Of a stretch of 64,000 nucleotides of DNA, positions 24,801 through 39,100 are shown one piece after another (position 1 is the first letter of the stretch; the number at the start of each line of letters is the position of its first letter). The DNA is from Eumeta japonica. Taxonomy: Eukaryota > Arthropoda > Insecta > Lepidoptera > Psychidae. The stretch is from contig BGZK01000550.1 of the NCBI GenBank assembly GCA_005406025.1, positions 62,001-126,000 on the forward strand, given 5' to 3'. The notes under the pieces are model-generated. The model worked only from the letters and a program-made list of their open reading frames with translations, had not been told where the DNA came from and made no database searches. Both the position numbers and the translations under genes were made by a program.

Positions 24801-27800
24801 TTTATATAACACTTTTATAATATTTATAATTTGTTAATTATAATAAGTTTGTATATACTATAAACGCATTTTTATATTGTAACGCGGTATACTGTGAAAA
24901 CGCAGTAGATATAACCAGTTACTTAAAATGAGTACGTAAGATCTCACACGAATCTAAGTTATTCATGTTTTTCTTATTTTTATGTATTAGGTAACAACCA
25001 CAATTCAACTGCAATTGTTAATTCCTCGTTCGTAAAAAACGGCATTAAATTCCACTGAAGTCCGTAAATCGTCCACAAATCAAGTGAACGCCGCGCGTCG
25101 TGTCGTATCTGCGAAGTACATATCTATTATGCGCGTGCGCCGGCACACCGCGGTCGCTTTCACTGAATATCGGTTCCTCTTTTTGCTTTTGCCTCTTCCT
25201 TTAGCGTTACGTAATACACTTATAAATAAATCAACAATTTATTTAGATATAGATCATAATTTTTACTATATCGTTACTAATTTGTTTAATAATGAATAGC
25301 CTTACTTGTATTTTCAAATATGTTAATTAAAGATGAATGTTGTTTTATCTGTGCCTTAATTCCACAAATCCAAGGATTAAATCCATTTACTGGTACTGCG
25401 ACAAAGAATTTTCAAGCGAACAAACGTTAATTTTTGTTGATAAATTACTATCACATTTGAAATATTTTAAGGAATTAAAAGAGAATAGAAATAGTTGAAA
25501 TCAAAAAATTATATTCCAAATTCAGAACTGTTCAAATATCATTTGAGGAAGAGAAGGTTGGAATTTCATGTGATTAATATTACATAAATATTAGAAAATA
25601 CATTTCTGGAATTTACGCGTACCGCGCAATAGTTGACTTTCACGGTACCGGCTTAAGCAACACGGGACCAACTTTCGATAAGGAAAAACGTAACTGTGAT
25701 AAAATAACTGGGACATTTGTTGCGGCGTTGGTGAAAATATTAATCGAAATGCCGCGAAACCTATTTATAACACCTGCTGCAAATGTCCTTCATTTATTCT
25801 ATAAAATTAATATTTAAATATATTCAAATAGTTTTTATGGAATTAGTATTATTTAATGACAAAGTTTCATTATACGAAAGTATTGAAGAACTATACAAAC
25901 TTTACAGTTACATTGTGGCGAACGTTTTAAAAAAATAAAATCATTTGATTAGTTCACAATGTATGCGTCAAGAATATCAGCTGCTTTTGTAGTTCTATGA
26001 AAATCAATATAACTTGTCCGTGCATTGTAATAATATTTGCCTTTACCGTAATAGTTGTTGCCACCATTCTCATTTGCGTCAACATGAAGGTAAGGACCCT
26101 AAAGGTCGGCTGGAAATTTAATGGAGTTTAGATCTTTAACTAGTGCCTAATTTTCAGTTTTAAACGATATATTTTAGTTTAAAAAAGGGCTTCTACGCCG
26201 TCTACATCATTTTTAAAAATCCAATTACTATTTTATTCAACGGATGAGTTTTCATATTGGTATAAGTTTATAACTTGTCTTACCTTATTAAAAAACAGCT
26301 TGTGATTGGAGTAAGGCGTTTGCATCGCAAGCGTTTGCATTGAAGCGTACGCATCGTTACAGTCCACCTTAACATAAACTTATTTTTCCTCGTTTAGTTA
26401 ATAAAATAAAGCTTCTAAAAAAAAGATAATAGTCGGCAACGAATATATACGGGGAAGTTATTTATGTCACCGACCACTATAAAAGAACATTTTCTACCAG
26501 CCGTCGACCCTCAGCTTCGCGCGGATAAATATGACATTTTTTAATTTTTTATTCCCACATTAGTCTTGCTATAACTACAAATTACACGTATTATTAAACT
26601 TTTTGCTATTTCTTTAATAACAGACTTTAACAAGGGAAAAGTTCTTAATTCGTAAGTACATGTTTTTTTTTGTATATACATGTTCGGCCATAACTTCTTA
26701 CGCTATATTTTGTATATATGTATGTATATTTTTTCGAGCTGTCGGTTATAACTTCTTTTTTGATGAATCGATTTCAATGACTTGGTTTGACAACGGTTTG
26801 ATTCAGTACGGCTCCAAGGTACAACTTTTTAATTTCATCGGTATTGTACCTCAGACTTTGAAGATGTACTAGGAAACTTCTCCGAAACATACAGGAAATC
26901 TAAATTGAGATGTTGTCCGACGCCCTGAAAACGAGTTAGGTACCTCAATAGGGTCATGAAAGAACTGAACCGGACTGGACATTGAATATAAAGGTGTACG
27001 ATATAACATCTGAACGACAAACAGCACGAAGGTTTAGATTGAATTAAAGCTAATATTTTGTCAAAGTTATAGCTCACTACGGAACTATAAGACAACACAT
27101 TAGGACTTGCAACGATAGTATAAGTACGTTGAATTAGTTTAGTGTGTAAATTTACCTATATATAAACTTTACAAAAAATAAGAATAATTTGATAAGTTAA
27201 GCTATTGAAGTTAAATTACGCAATAATGCCATTTTTTACTTTTCTCTGTCATTGTACAATTGGTCTTATTGATTTATTTGATTCTTATTCAGATGATTCT
27301 ATTCTTTTTAAGGTTTTCACAATACTGAAAGCTGCATAAAAAGGGCATTTAGCAAAATTTTTAACCCACTTCATAGAGAAGACAAAAGTTCATTAGACTT
27401 CGCTAAGAAAGGACAGAAACATAGCAAATTAGCATCATTGCTCCTAGGTTCTTAAGTTTATTCCTCTCAAACTCACGCTTTTCAGTGAGATAGGGACATA
27501 TTCTAAATCTTATAAGTGTTCGAAACCAATTTGGTAAACGAACTGGCGAAAGTGTGACTCCGGAGGTGGTCTCACTCTAACTAAAGATGTAGAACCCTGG
27601 AATGATTGTTCGAGCCCTGAGTAAAAGTTAGATGTACATATTATGGAATTTAATTACCTTATCACAAAAAAAACTTTAAGAAAAATAATTTTTCAAAATA
27701 CAAATCAGTGTTCAAAACCTCAAAATTATTAGTTGTTTTTGAATCGGTGCCAGCTAAATCAATGCAAATTAAAAAATGAAATAATGATAAGACAGAATAT

Positions 27801-30070
27801 AAAAGTTAATAGGACATAACCAAATAGAAAATAATTGTACCAACGAAGTATTAATTCAAAACTATGTTATATGATGAAAATTTGTATAAAACCGCGTCTG
27901 AAAAAACCGTAGCTAACTCCAACTCCAAAATCAACTAATAATTAATAATTGTTTTAAGATTTTTGAATTCGGTTTGTATTATATTTTCTTTTGAAAATTT
28001 ATTTTATATAAAGTCTTTTTTTTGTGATCAGGTAATTAAAATCTTTAATATATTTTATATATGGCTTTGATAAACACTTTATTGAAAAATTATTTATTTC
28101 CCTTGGTATTTAGTAGGTATACCATCTAAAGACAAATATTTTGATAAATATATTGTTAATAATTAGATCAAAATAATAATATACATTATCTCTGGATGTA
28201 CATTTTTTTTTCAGGAAAGCAACTCAAAAAGGATTGACGATCATGGACGGCAATGAATAATCTTTAACACAACAAATCATTATAATAAATAAAAATAAAA
28301 TGAGGCTTGAAAGTCCAATCGTCTTCTAATATCATTATTTTATATTTCATTATATATCTTTAGAGAATATTACATTTTCATGAGATTATAAATAAAAAAG
28401 TTAATACATAAATAAGGCATATATCATCATTTACTAATAACTTTAATAAAGAAGCCTCATAATACGATGTTAAGCACAAATGTCAACGAAAGCAAAATGA
28501 GAGCAGGACATGTGATATTGCAGCTCGGTACCAGTTCATGAGGATTTTCGAGCTTTGGTCATATGTAGATTGGTCATTAGCTTTTTTTATATCTCCTACA
28601 GCGCTTTATAATCTAACAATCACTTTTTAAAGTTTGTACAGATTCTATTTTTTTAAGTTTATAATAAGCAATAACCACAAATTCGTTAATGAAACATAAT
28701 ATTATTGAAACAGTTTAAAAATCCATCTGTCAATTATGATATTGCATAAGACTGTTAATTCAATAAGCTTACTTTATATTATAAAATATATTAAGAGCGC
28801 ATTAGTCAAAAACTTATTAATATCTCACGTTGTCAAATTAAATCTTGCTTATAAAAGGTTCAAGACACAAGATACTCTTATGAAAAATACAAAATCCGTC
28901 AAAAGATCATCAATTATTCAAAAAAAAATTTTTTTACGTGTGGATTTTTAATTTAAGGTTTTGCTAATTGTTCCCTTTCGAAATTCATATATCGATGTAG
29001 CGACTTCACATCACATGGCTAGAAATTTCTGGGTCATATTTTACATGCGTTTCTGAAAGCAATACTGTTAATTTTGGGTATCAACTGTATGTTAGTGAAG
29101 TTTCTTTACTCTACTTCAGACTTATAAAAAATTAAGTACGAATTTTCTATTGTTTCAATTCGTCCCTCAAACATTAAATCGGAATATAAAATCTCCATTT
29201 TTCATTTTTTTAAAATAAATGCTTCTTCGTGTCTTAAGGTACTTAGTAGAATAAAGTGGCTCAACGTTTACTTCAGGTAGATAGTAAGTACAAATTGAAT
29301 AAGTAGGTCACTTTTATTCAGCATTGATATCACTTTGTATATTTGCAATATATTATATAGGTGAACTATTGGATAGAGTCAGGTGTATAATTATGATTAT
29401 GATATTGAACAATATCAATATCTAATTATGATATTAAACAATATTTCATCAAAAACTGTATCTTTTGATCGGCAAGCCAATGATATTCATGATCATCGTA
29501 TTAACTATAGCTTTTAATCATTCTAGTACAATAAATAAAAAAGGCGTTGTTCATATCTTATGAAAATCACTTTTCAAAGCAATCTCAAAAACAGTTTAAT
29601 CGATTTTTTACCGCTATTGAAACTACAATAATAAAATATTTCCAACGTAAATCACTAGAAAATCCATCCGTTTCTCCTTCATTTTAAAACACACTTTTTC
29701 TTTGAACAACACAATAAATAGACTCCAATATCGGTATGATGATATCAGAGAACGTGAAATTTCTGCAGGTGTACTGAACACTTTAACATGCCGACAGTAC
29801 ATCGATATGTCGTCACCCACGGATCATAGCGATGACGTCATTTTATCAAAGCGGTCCGTCCAATACACTTGTGGATTTATATGCGTTTCGTACATTACAT
29901 TGCACTCACACGCGCGTACATACACACACAGACACACACTCACACTCACACTCAAACAGAGAGATAGAGTCAAACACACACGCAATAGTCGTAGACCGAA
30001 ACTCATATAAAATGCTGAGTTACTGTCTAAGACTGTATTAACTGCGTGTGTACTGTAAATAGGAAACACA

Positions 30071-30132
<62 letters not shown>

Positions 30133-33100
30133 CTAAGCAAGATTCTAAGAGAAGATTCGTTCCATAAAAAGAACTAAAAACTTTTTTAACGTAAAAAAAC
30201 TTGTAAGATTTTTGGAGTCGTAGCGATTTATTTGCCGAAGAATTCAACCAAAACTAAAAAAAAGTTTAAATGTTTATGATAAGAATTATATTAAGTGTTG
30301 TTTGTATCTTTTTTTGAAATTTGAATTATAATAACCTTCAATTATTAAAAAAAATACGATGCACAAAACTATGAAAATATAATATGAAAGATGGGAGTAT
30401 TGTTCTTGAATGTGAAACAACCGGCATAATTAATCAATACAATTATAAACAATGCAAGTATAAAAGATAAAAATAATGAATACTTGGATAACGAAATCTT
30501 TGCAAGAATGATAGGTATTTTAAAATTTACTATATAGAGTTATATAAAGTATACAAAAAATATTACTTTTTTTCAAGTCCAAAGAAGCCCTTGGTACTAT
30601 CCTATCCTATAGGATTACAGAGCAATAAAAGCCTATATTTTTGTAGGTATAGATAACTATTTTATTTGCACCAGGTTTCAAACGGTCTAGTGCGAGTCGA
30701 GAGCTGATTTGCACGTGCTATGATGTCGTATATGTCTGACATGCTATGACGATTTACATACATATACGACACTACGTGCATGAGGAGCTGATAATTTCTT
30801 TAGAATAAAACCAAAATTAAATCTTAATAAATCGACACATGCAACGATCTCAGCGTATCTTAATTCGCCGCAGTACCGGGATGCTTCTTAATTTTTTTAA
30901 CCGTGTACTGTGTGGTATAATAATGCGCAAGCCGGAAGGAGTCGGGCATAATTGCTAAAGTAGATTGCATAAAAGCCGTCTCGTGACTCTCATGGTCATC
31001 GGTCAAACGGTCTTGCGGTTTAGCGATTACGTGTACATGAACATCCATTTTCACTTATAAGAAAAAGATCAGTCGATACTTGCTTCAGAGGCATGTATTC
31101 TCCGAACAGCACTTCCTCTTCGGCATTATAGAACTCGCACCAGCCAATCATGTACGATATCCAGGACAGGCAGCGGGTGCTGTAGAAGCCCAACTTGCTG
31201 GTTATGGACTCGGCAAAGTACAGGCAGGCGCGCTCGTGGTCGCAGCCCGACTTACCTGCGGCGAAAGCAGTTAAAAAAATTTAAATTGCTTATCCCTTTC
31301 TGTGTTGAAGAATTGGTTATTTTTCTTATCGGAATTAAGCTAGAAACCTCATCAAAGCCTCAGATCATGTGTATAATCGCGTATTTTTGAACTTAAATGC
31401 ATCCGCAAATACGCCAAATAATATAATTTTTTCCCTTTTCTCTAAAATTTGCGCGCCAACGACTTGAAAGTATTTGTGATCCTAGAAGTTTTACGTATAA
31501 AAAAATGCAACTAATTTTCGGGTCCTTATACATTTCAAAAAATCGAATTCGCATGTTTATCCCTTTTCTATATCTTTGCGGACTAATTACGACCCGGCGC
31601 TGCAAATTTTTCATTAATGCGTTGTATAATCCATATATACATATTGTTATATGGCGTCTTTTTAGGTATTATACCGTAAGAAACCCTCACTTCGCAAGTG
31701 AGATTTGTCGTTAACCAATTTTTATAACAGAAAAGTACTAACGCTCGGCCTATCATATAATATCTTACTATACAAAATTCTTATTTTTGTTGACATTTAC
31801 TTATTAATTCAATGTAAATATTGACTTTCGTCAATACATGAACAAATAAGTATTTGTTTATTTATAACTACGTTTGTACTGCAACAATGTTAACGCCCTG
31901 GAACCTTGTCAAAAGAGTTGTTAACGTTGCCGAATTGACAAAGAGTCATAGCATCTGTTTGTTTATAAATACACGTATATTTTGACAGAAATCGGAAGGG
32001 ACTATATATCAAACATATTTTTGTTAGTGTAAAATTACACTATGAACAAATGTTCGCATCCACTCAAATCGACGTCATCACATTAACTGTTATGGTCTAA
32101 ATTGTGTAAATATTAAGATCTGACCCATCTCGGAGTCCAGGCAGCCGGGCTGGCCGAGCCCGCCGTTGGCGTAAAAGTCGCAGGTGCCCGACTGCTCCAG
32201 CTTGCCCTTCTCCAGCCCGTTGGTGTGCAGCACGTCCACCGCTTTCGCATCTCCCGCGTCCAGCTTCTTCTTCTTATCGTTGGTGACAAAAAGCGGCATA
32301 GCCGGATCGAGACCTTATCGCATATGAAAGAATATGTCAAAAAATCATTTTTTTTCTCAATTTATAATCATGAAGACACTATTCTTATAACATTCGTTTA
32401 TTTGCGTGTTCTAATTGGCTATATATAAAACTGCATATAAACAAAATTTAAAAATCAAGTGAAGTGCGGTGCTCCAGCTAAATGGAGTTCCAAAGGGAAA
32501 CAACCACTTAGTGTACGTTTTGTCGAAGTGACCTAACATACAGTTAGTTCTCGTCAGCTCGCTGTTCGACAAAAGAATATAAAACTGTGATTTTTCCCTT
32601 CCTTTCGCAATACAATTTGAATTAAATTAAATTATCGTTTACAGTTTCACAAAATTGAGAATGTGTGTGAGTTGGGTACAGCGAACAAGTGTAAAAAAAT
32701 CTGAGAGAATCCTTTTAATCTATACATTGGAAGCTGACAATTTAATCGATGAAAAATATTTACAAATTTTTGTTAATCTTAACAAAATAATTTCCACTTG
32801 AAACTTTACAAGAGTTGAATAATTGAAAAAGTACATTTACTTTGATAGAATTTTTACAAATGATGGTAATAGTGATAGAGATGTTGAAAGAAGAATGAAT
32901 GTGGTAAAGAAGAGAATGGGGCCTTGCTTGTTGTTTTGAGCTGTAAAAGTACCTTATTGCAAGTGCGTTTGACTATCCATAAGAAGTCCTGGTCCCTACG
33001 CTTATGTATGAAAGCAGAGTACAGCAGAAAAAAAATGAAGTAATTTTAATGGAGTATAGATGCTATTACGAGCAGTGTCTTTGAAAAATAGATGAAGGAA

Positions 33101-36100
33101 CAATGATGGCGGGAAACGGTACGATCTAAAATAAGATGAAGTAACTACAGTAGAAAACGGTATGTTGTGATGGTTTGACCGTCTGAAAAGGACGAATAAA
33201 AGTAAACTTACTAAACAAATTTCCAAGCAATTGTTGTGATAGTAGTCAGCAAGGGTCGTAGTAAAAACACCTACGCCGACCAAATTAGTGGCTTATTAAA
33301 AGAGGGCCATATTCAAAGCACCCGACAAGTTTACATTATACAATTGGTGGATGGCAATAAACCAAGTTATATATATAAAGATTGTACCATGTGGAAATCT
33401 ATGGTCTCAGCTAAGTGAATTTATAATAATAATAATGAACAAACTTACATATTATTTTATGATTAAAAAAAACTGAACAACATTTCACCTAGGAGCAAGT
33501 CTATCCTTCCAAACATAAATCACTAATCCTCGCAATCACTTCATAATCATCATGATTTACCTAAACTGCGTAGCTACATTTGTGTCAACGCGCTACAGGT
33601 GCCTTACAGCGTCTAGTTAAGGGGTTTGACTTTAAGTCCCCCGTGCTGGCCCGACGCGGGATGGGCCCTGTCAACGACCTTTAACAACGCGCTAATCGCG
33701 ATCGAGACCTGTGTTTTGACATTCCTTCGGAAACATAAGAAGTAAGTGAATTTGCTTATACTAATGTTCACTTTAGTTAATATCATTACTACAGGAGATG
33801 GTTAATGAAATGAATAGTTTTGTTAAGGAAAGAACTATAAAATTAAATATTAGCAAGACTAAGTGATGGTGTTTGAAACCGACGAAAGTACAACTGAATG
33901 CGAAATATACAGAAGGTGAGAGTCGAACAATTGAAAGAGTTTTTACTTGGGTAGTCTGTTTACAAATGATAGTTAACGTGATTGAGATATCTAAAAGAGA
34001 GTGAATGCGGGAGATAAAGTGAATAGGGCTTGCTTGCTATTATGAACAGTAATTGTGTCTCATGACAAGCGCGTTTGGCTATTCATAATGAGGTTCTGAT
34101 CCTTACGCCCTTGTATGGTAATGAAAGCTGGCTATGGCAGAAGACAAATAAAAGTAGGATCAACGCGGTGGAGATGTAATCTAAGCGTAGTATGTGTGAA
34201 GTGTCTCGGAAAGATAAATGTAGGAACAGTGATGTCAGAGAGCGGTGTATTTTGGAAGGAAAATATAGTGACTGGAGTAGAAAGAGGTATGTTTCGGTGG
34301 TTTGGCCATTCGAAAAGGATGAATGAAAGAAGACTGATAAAACAAACCTATAGACCGAATGTGTGTAATGGAAAAGTCCACAAGGGTCGCCCTAGAAATT
34401 CCTATGCAGACCATACTGCTGGCATATTAAAAAAAGGCCAAATTTTAAGCACCTGAAAACGACGAGCTTGCATGAAATGATTGATGGATGTCAGTAAGGC
34501 AAGAGATGTATGAAAATATCATACCATGTGTAAATCTATAATCTTTGCCTACCCACCCTCCTGGGAAATAGGCATGAGTTTATATTATTATTATTTATGT
34601 TATTAGGGGTCATTCATAAATTATAAGGTTCTTGACTCCCCCCCCGTCCTTGTCACAAGTGGTCACACGTAAATGAAAACAGCACTTTTTACAATTTTTC
34701 TTTGTTCAAAATACTTTAAATATTGAAGAAAACAAGAGACATAAACTTTTTTTCGTTTTCGTATTTCGGAATTGACGTCGCAAAGCTTGTTGCGCATTGT
34801 CACATTTCGTTGACCGCCCAAACGTGTGACATAATTTATGGATGGCCCCTTAATTGTAATATCTCGTGATATTTTAACATTGGAATTTAGAGATTCGGTG
34901 ATTTTAAGGAATGTAATTACTAAATATTTTAATATGACTTTTCTAGTACTTACTTCTAATTATTAAAAAACAGCAAAAAAAAAAGTAAAAAACAAAATGA
35001 AGTGTAACACAGACGTATCTAAGAATCCACAATTACAGAGAGAAGAAAAGGAAAATTACAAGTCTTGTCTCTAGTAATTCACACTAATGCAATACCTGTA
35101 ACCCTATCGAGCATTCCGGATTTTAAATAATTCGATATCGCGCCAGCCGCCTGCCCGCCTAAACTGAAGCCCACCACGTGGAAGATGGAGAGCGGAAAGT
35201 TGTGCTTCTCCACCAAAGTGTCGATAAGTTGGGCGGTGCACTTGCCGACCAGCTGAACATTGGCCGCAGCCTGGAAGTAGCACGGCTCCCGGGCTATGGG
35301 GTTGTAGTCCACGGAGATGATGTTGTAGTCACAGCACTCCATGTAGGCTGAAACACATTAAATACTATATTTATATCATTGTACTCAAAAACGAATACAA
35401 TATTTACGAAGACGTAAATTTCTGGATATGATTTGCGCAACCATGGACACTAGGACTCTCAGATCCCCATACTTGGACTAGACTTTGGCCAAACAGTAAG
35501 TCATAATATGGGTTCTACAATGTTTGTACTAATAATTTAATTATATAATGCATTACTTTAAAACCTACTTTTATTCTACTATATTTATTATTTTATTAAA
35601 AAAACATATCAACAAATTTATATATATATATATATATATATAATATAATAGTGTTTAATTATTAATCATTAAGCAATGCAAAAAAGTCTTTGTAGTTCCA
35701 GTTTACAAGCAAAGATTTTAAATTTTATATTCATACGTCGCAAAATTGTCAACAAAATTTTTCTTAATATTTATTTTTTATCCTTTAAAAATCAACATTT
35801 TCAATTTTATCCAGCTTTAGCGATAAGCGTCATCTGTCTTTAAAGCTTGAAACTAGTTCATACTTCATTAGAAATTGCGTTGGCATGTTTCCACTTTTAC
35901 ATCACAGAGAGCGCGGGGAGGTCACCTGGTCTTATTTCGGTATTGGGTGAAAAGTCCTTGTGCCCCGTATAACCATGTATTAGAATTTTCACTGGAGCGT
36001 CCTTCACCCAAGACGCAGAAGTTATTGTCTCCGTATCCAAAGCTTTTAATTCATGTGGTGTGTCTTGCGTTGACCTAAAAAATATATTAATTCATAAATG

Positions 36101-39100
36101 TAATTTGTATTATAATATAGTATATATTAGAAGTTGTTTATGAGATTTTTTTTCACATTAAATTAGAGTATCAAATGGATATATAAGGGCTTGACTTATA
36201 CAAAATTCGAAGTGTCAGTGCATCTATTCATCTAATTCATCAGTGATTGGTTTTTGTCACCACATTGCTCTTCGATGTTCAGAGTCAGTAGTTTGTAATA
36301 ATATGATTTAATTTAAAATTTCATAATTTGATTCGTTCGTGGTCAGAAATCAAATCTTTTGCCTAGTGATTCGAACTAAGCGCAGATCAAGTCGGCCTCA
36401 TTCTAGTACTGATCTAGCACTGACACTGCGCCGAAATTTGCAAATTAATTGCAATCATTATGTAATATATTACATATTATATTATAATACTTTAGTATTA
36501 CAATATAATACATAAGTATTATAATACTTAACTTATAATACATAAGTATTATAATACTTAAAAAAATGCGACAAAAATCGAAGTGTGTAATAAACTTAAT
36601 CGAATAGGTTATCGCTAAATAAATTTCTTAATACAAAACAATTTTTTGCTCATTTATGTTGTATTTAGAAACTCGTACAAGAGTTTACGTTCGCGACGAA
36701 AACGTTCCTGTGTACCCCGACGTACATACGGCGTGAACATATTCACTAACTTATTTTCAGTCATATAGTTTTAATAAACGAGTTTCAAACTCGTAAGTCA
36801 TGAATAGAAAACATCGCTTTTTCGGTGCAATTTATAGTGAAACGTACATAATAAGTACAGTTTTTGTACATATAGGTTTTATTTGTAAATAAAGATATGA
36901 GTTTTACTTTCAAAATGCATCGAACATGTATGCAGTTTAATACCTCCTTCAGAGGGCTGATCACGCGACATAGACATCGGCGGCCCTCACAACGTTTACA
37001 GTCGTACACGGGCGTCAGAAAGCGGTGCCCGTTACGATATGGCCTGGAATTGATTTCAGAAAATAGCATAGCTATCCCAACGGTACGGCTTCCGATCGAG
37101 GATAGATTTTGAGATCCGGGTCGCTTCGATTCAACTGGCCTAAATTCGACCCGTTTAATTGGTTGCTCTCTGAAGAACGAATCCAGAAATTACAAGAAAT
37201 AATATAAGAATGCTGCTGTATGGTGCATTAACCTGAACTACCCCAGTACTGCACTTAGTCTACAGACTACTATAGTAATTAGCATACGTGTTGACATATC
37301 GCAAGTAAAGTTCTGTACCTCTATAGAGACCTAGTGTTCAGAGGTATTTTTCAACGACCTAGGTTGGCGAGGCGCCGCTCCTACGAATAGTCAGCCGATC
37401 AGCAAAACTAAAAACGGCCCGTTATAAACTTTCTATACGCATGTGCGCTGTCCGTCACAGTTTCTATAAAATTTTAATTCAAATTTCATTTCATAAAACA
37501 TTTAATAAAAAGTATTATATTTCCAGCTTTGTGATCAACTTGTGTTCGTTTTCGTTTACCAACAAAATTATAACAATTTTTTTAGACAATGCCCTTAGTG
37601 ATGACGCATTTTCAGAGACCATAATTGTTTTTATTCTCCTAGGTGGATTTCTAATTTTGTCATTACTTATTTATTCATTTGGAATACTGACCTTGTATAT
37701 AACCAAAAAGTTATGTTGATATTTGGACACTCCATCGGTGGCGTCACGCAGTCGAGTGAAAGCCCACCGGCCAATACTGAAATTTCATAAAATCCTTGCT
37801 GAGAAAAGAAATGCATGTACTTCTTTATGAGTGCTACTCTTTAATATGCATTTTGGTTCGTTCACCTAAATTCGCGTTTATTTGTATGCCACATTACGCA
37901 AAAAAGTGTCTTTTGAAAAATTAAATTGAACGCCTGCCATAATTTTATTATTTCATAATTATTAATTTAATGGTCGTGGTAAATTTCATGGAATTATATA
38001 ATCAATTTTTTTTTAACAATGCATAACTCGCTTTCTATACGCTGGACACCATCCGTAGTACTAGCAAAAGGTAAATAGAAACCTGTCACCCATACATTCC
38101 ATTTTTAACCAACGACTCCAAGATTGCATTTAGTTTGTGCACTCTGTCTTATTCTCCGTCTATGGCATAATAACTACCGAATGGGTGAAGCCTTTCCAAT
38201 ATGGCTTCTTAGCTTTGGAAGTTATTTTAACCAGGGTAGCTCTTACGTGTATTAACGGTATTAATTTAATTCACATTTAATCTACACAAAGCCGTATTTG
38301 TCTACATTTGACGTACTTCGCGTCGATTTTGTGTTTCATTAGATTCTGAAAAAACTGTACCTCTAGAATTCTTGGTTTAAACAATATTTACAAATTAACA
38401 GTTGTTTTACAACTTATAATTAGCCCATTCTTGTCCATATGATGCTCCAGGTCTTTTATATCCTATAGCATTATATAGAACAAACGAGCGTGTGAGCCAC
38501 CAGATGTCACCGCCGGCGTCTTTGATGAGAATATTTTTTAATGGAAGAAAATTGGACCACCGGAACTCTCACTCGTTGAATGAAGCGCAACAGCTGAAAC
38601 TGTTACTTCACATCTGTATTATTTAAGACTGTGGTTTATTACCGATCGAGCCGACCCATTTCGTGCTGCAGCCAAGTTGACCACAGCGTGGCTCTGCCAC
38701 GTGAGAAGTTGAAATTCTTGTTTTAGGTATATGAGATTAAGAATAAAGTGTAAAAAACAAATTGAGAATAAGAATTTTATAATATTTTCTGTGTATCTTT
38801 CTTCGTATCTGCTGTTCATACAAATTTTCTGATTAATAACCGGTTTCCTTAAATATTTATGTTTTGTAGTGTCGTAACATACTATTTATAAGCAGTTATT
38901 TTTTTCATTATTCGTATGCATTGACTAAATAAACTTATAGTGCAGGGCATAGTGGCGCATTCGTTTGCAAAATTGTTTTAATTCGTAATTTTTTTTTTAA
39001 ATGTCCGGAAGGTCCTTCTGATTATAAAAGTGTAAGATGACACTTGATATCTTTTGACGTTATTGTTTAAACAACAAAAAACTGTATAGCCTAGAAAAAA

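Larger units (their letters stand above)
21824..31083 (-). other. Lipase GC-AG intron, about 9.3 kb, no gene recognised inside
   Basis: AT-rich sequence without any reading frame I recognise. It holds a degenerate hexamer repeat (about 21960-22250), a hairpin with A/T-run arms (24675-24740), a CpG-richer patch near 25085-25160, a CA-rich tract (about 29905-29985), a pure TA run (30074-30130) and a long imperfect hairpin (about 30711-30778). Confidence 0.7.
32314..35095 (-). other. Lipase intron with tandem non-LTR copies
   Basis: Besides the two retrotransposon remnants (32830-33440 and 33795-34600) there is a C-run (ccccccccg) at about 34641 and otherwise AT-rich sequence without recognisable content. 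Confidence 0.7.

Noticed and set aside
29702..30247. Four overlapping frames with His/Thr or Ile/Tyr runs
   Set aside because: Translations of CA and TA microsatellites.
30860..31054. 64-codon minus-strand frame right after the lipase His exon
   Set aside because: Neither its phase nor its sequence continues the lipase; the family-specific C-terminus is found at 21823-21559 instead.
31080..31274. Plus-strand 64-codon frame, and similar frames opposite the lipase exons (32225-32428, 35875-36078)
   Set aside because: Complements of the minus-strand lipase exons.
38619..38819. Minus-strand frame with SHAVVNLAAARNGSARSVINH
   Set aside because: The G+C-rich part looks like a dispersed repeat and the rest is AT-rich; no splice fit with the lipase exons.
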